This document shows, in pieces, positions 62,342 through 64,000 of a DNA stretch of 64,000 nucleotides. Under the pieces are notes generated by a model, which saw only the letters and a program-made list of their open reading frames with translations, was not told the origin of the DNA and ran no database searches. The first letter of the stretch is position 1; every line of letters starts with the position of its first letter. Source of the DNA: Paulownia fortunei (taxonomy: Eukaryota > Streptophyta > Magnoliopsida > Lamiales > Paulowniaceae); assembly GCA_019321725.1 (NCBI GenBank), contig JAGSPU010000484.1:124001-188000 (forward strand), written 5' to 3'. Position numbers and translations under genes: made by a program.

Positions 62342-64000
62342 ATGGCTGCAAAAGCTTTTGCTTTGGTGGGTGAGGGTGATAACTATGCAAATGGTGGCAG
62401 CTGCAGCGGTGAAAGTCCAGTACTGAGTGATCATCTTCATCCTAACCCCTCCAACAACGTTACCATAATTAATTCATTGCATTCACCTCAAGGCCAAGTC
62501 AGCAAGATGGTCAGAAAGAGGGCGGCGTCGGAGATGGAACTCCACACTGCCGGCAACGGCTGCAGATTCCCTCGCCGAACAGCCACGGGAAACGGTGATT
62601 ATGGGGCTTGCTCAGTGGTTAATACCCCTCCTAATCCAACACCACAACATTCAACCCAAGTTCCCAACTACTCCACTATGCCGATGATGCTGCCATCGTC
62701 CACCAATTTCAATATAATAATGACGTCAGGCAAGTCCGGATCTGGATCCGACACTGCCCCTGCCTTTTCTAATTCTTATACCACCACCGCCGCCGCCGCC
62801 TTAACTAATTACGTGGACTCCACTTCCTCCTCCTTATCGTCTCAATCTCATCAAACCTCCTCTACTGCCCCTTCCGTATGTGTTTTCTCCGGCTTGCCCT
62901 TGTTCCCTCCAGATAGAAACCGAGGCGCAACGGGCTTGCAGCTCTCTCCTGCTACCGGCTGCTCTAGTTTAGGCATGGAGGACACCACAGCATGGATCGA
63001 CGGCATCATAAAAGATCTCATCCACACCTCCAACCACGTCTCCATTCCCCAACTCATCCTCAACGTGAGGGAGATTATCCACCCTTACAACCCCAATCTT
63101 GCCACCCTTCTGGAATATAGGCTTCGCTCTCTCACTGCATCTACTGACGACAGGAGGAGAAAGGAAGCGCTGCCATCACCGCCGTGTTTTCACAGCGCTT
63201 CCGGTCTCCGATTACATCTGCAGGCCGACAACAACAGCTTATTACTCTCTCAGGGCCTTAGTGCCGAGTCCCTGAATGACTGGTCGTCCCCCACTGCTGG
63301 AAACACCCACTATCTTCAAAACAATAATCCTAGTACATTAAGCCCTACGACGACAGCCGCCGCTCTTTCTTTTGCCTCGCCTTTAACAGTGTTTTCCAAT
63401 TCTGACCAGGCTGTGAGCCATGTTTCTCAGGCGGAAGCCACCCAGCCCCAAGAGCAGCAGCAGAAGAGCCCATCAGCGGACCCAACCACAACAGCGACGA
63501 GAACGTCTCCATCAACCGCCCCCGCCCTGGAAACGATTAGGGAGAGGAAACAGGAAATGCGACAGCAGCAAAAGGACGAAGAAGGCCTACACCTCTTAAC
63601 TTTACTCTTACAATGTGCAGAGGCAGTATCAGCTGACAATTTGGAAGAGGCTAACAGGATGCTTCTGGAAATCTCCCAACTCGCGACGCCGTTTGGGACG
63701 TCTGCCCAGCGTGTTGCCGCGTACTTCTCAGAGGCAATGTCTGCTAGAATAGTGAGCTCTTGTTTGGGAATATACGCAGCCCTGCCCACTGTATCCACAG
63801 CCCGAAGATGGCGTCCGCCTTTCAAGTCTTCAACGGGATCAGCCCCTTTGTCAAATTTTCGCATTTCACAGCTAACCAGGCCATTCAAGAAGCATTTGAG
63901 AGGGAAGATAGGGTGCACATAATAGACCTCGACATAATGCAAGGCCTACAGTGGCCGGGTCTCTTTCACATACTGGCATCTCGGCCCGGTGGGCCTCCGT
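62342..64000 (+). CDS. SCR: SCARECROW (GRAS transcription factor), 5' part, frame broken near 63790
   Basis: Starts at ATG 62342 ([12 protein letters not shown]) and runs off the right edge. The N-terminal third is Ser/Thr/Pro/Gln-rich with [12 protein letters not shown], an SCR hallmark. The SCR-specific block [20 protein letters not shown] begins near residue 216 and is followed by [19 protein letters not shown]. The first leucine heptad of the GRAS domain starts near residue 415 ([20 protein letters not shown]) and leads into [23 protein letters not shown] acts in the nucleus with SHORT-ROOT to specify endodermis and the quiescent centre. After YAALP the frame fails: read directly, the protein ends at 63922. 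The true continuation ([36 protein letters not shown]) is intact one frame away from 63805 to the window end. One base is missing between about 63782 and 63808, for example in the C run 63785-63787. The full protein would continue to the PFYRE and SAW regions outside the window. Confidence 0.93.

Noticed and set aside
63427..63942. Minus-strand ORF of 171 codons
   Set aside because: Antisense to SCARECROW, whose conserved motifs are on the plus strand.

Overview
The window is nuclear DNA of a flowering plant, almost certainly a eudicot. The evidence is GT-AG introns, very AT-rich spacers full of (TA)n, (GA)n and (CA)n microsatellites and MITE-type elements, and gene families known only from plants or typical of them: PIN-LIKES, CML42-type calmodulin-like, LEA_2, GAUT7-type galacturonosyltransferase and SCARECROW. 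The species cannot be named from sequence alone. An asterid is a guess. No organellar, bacterial or viral block was recognised.

Layout from left to right. (1) 48-1198, minus: 5' part of a bromodomain gene that runs off the left edge. (2) 3285-5024, plus: RING-H2 E3 ligase with a 5'UTR intron. (3) 5666-10880, minus: ten-exon PILS auxin carrier, convergent with the RING gene. (4) 11-15.2 kb: AT-rich spacer with a 40-bp triple repeat and a Mutator-like inverted-repeat element. (5) 15252-16365, minus: two-exon gene of uncertain family, weakly resembling membrane-associated kinase regulators. (6) 18770-19339, minus: intronless CML42-like EF-hand protein. (7) 24.3-24.8 kb and 26.3-26.9 kb, minus: two LEA_2 genes, the first with a broken frame. 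(8) 32699-44386, minus: GAUT7-like glycosyltransferase in about 11 exons over 11.7 kb, with a hAT-like element in one intron. (9) 45895-50393, minus: five-exon mitochondrial-type FolD (methylene-THF dehydrogenase/cyclohydrolase), with two MITEs in its introns. (10) 50.5-62.3 kb: spacer. (11) 62342 to the right edge, plus: SCARECROW, cut by the window end. The genes have unrelated jobs (chromatin reading, ubiquitination, auxin, calcium, cell wall, folate, root patterning) and form no pathway cluster.

The most useful observation is about the sequence itself. Four otherwise well-conserved genes (RING ligase, first LEA_2, GAUT7 in two exons, SCARECROW) each carry a frame break that is cured by adding exactly one base. 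In every case one base is missing, and each break lies at or near a short homopolymer. In GAUT7 the exon lengths prove the same point independently of any homology. This is what residual long-read consensus errors look like, so these genes are probably intact in the plant. Other points of interest are an in-frame ATG at the FolD intron 1/exon 2 boundary that could give a cytosolic isoform, a (GA)50 tract ending one base before the GAUT7 start codon, and upstream ORFs in the SCARECROW leader. I found no previously undescribed multi-gene system.
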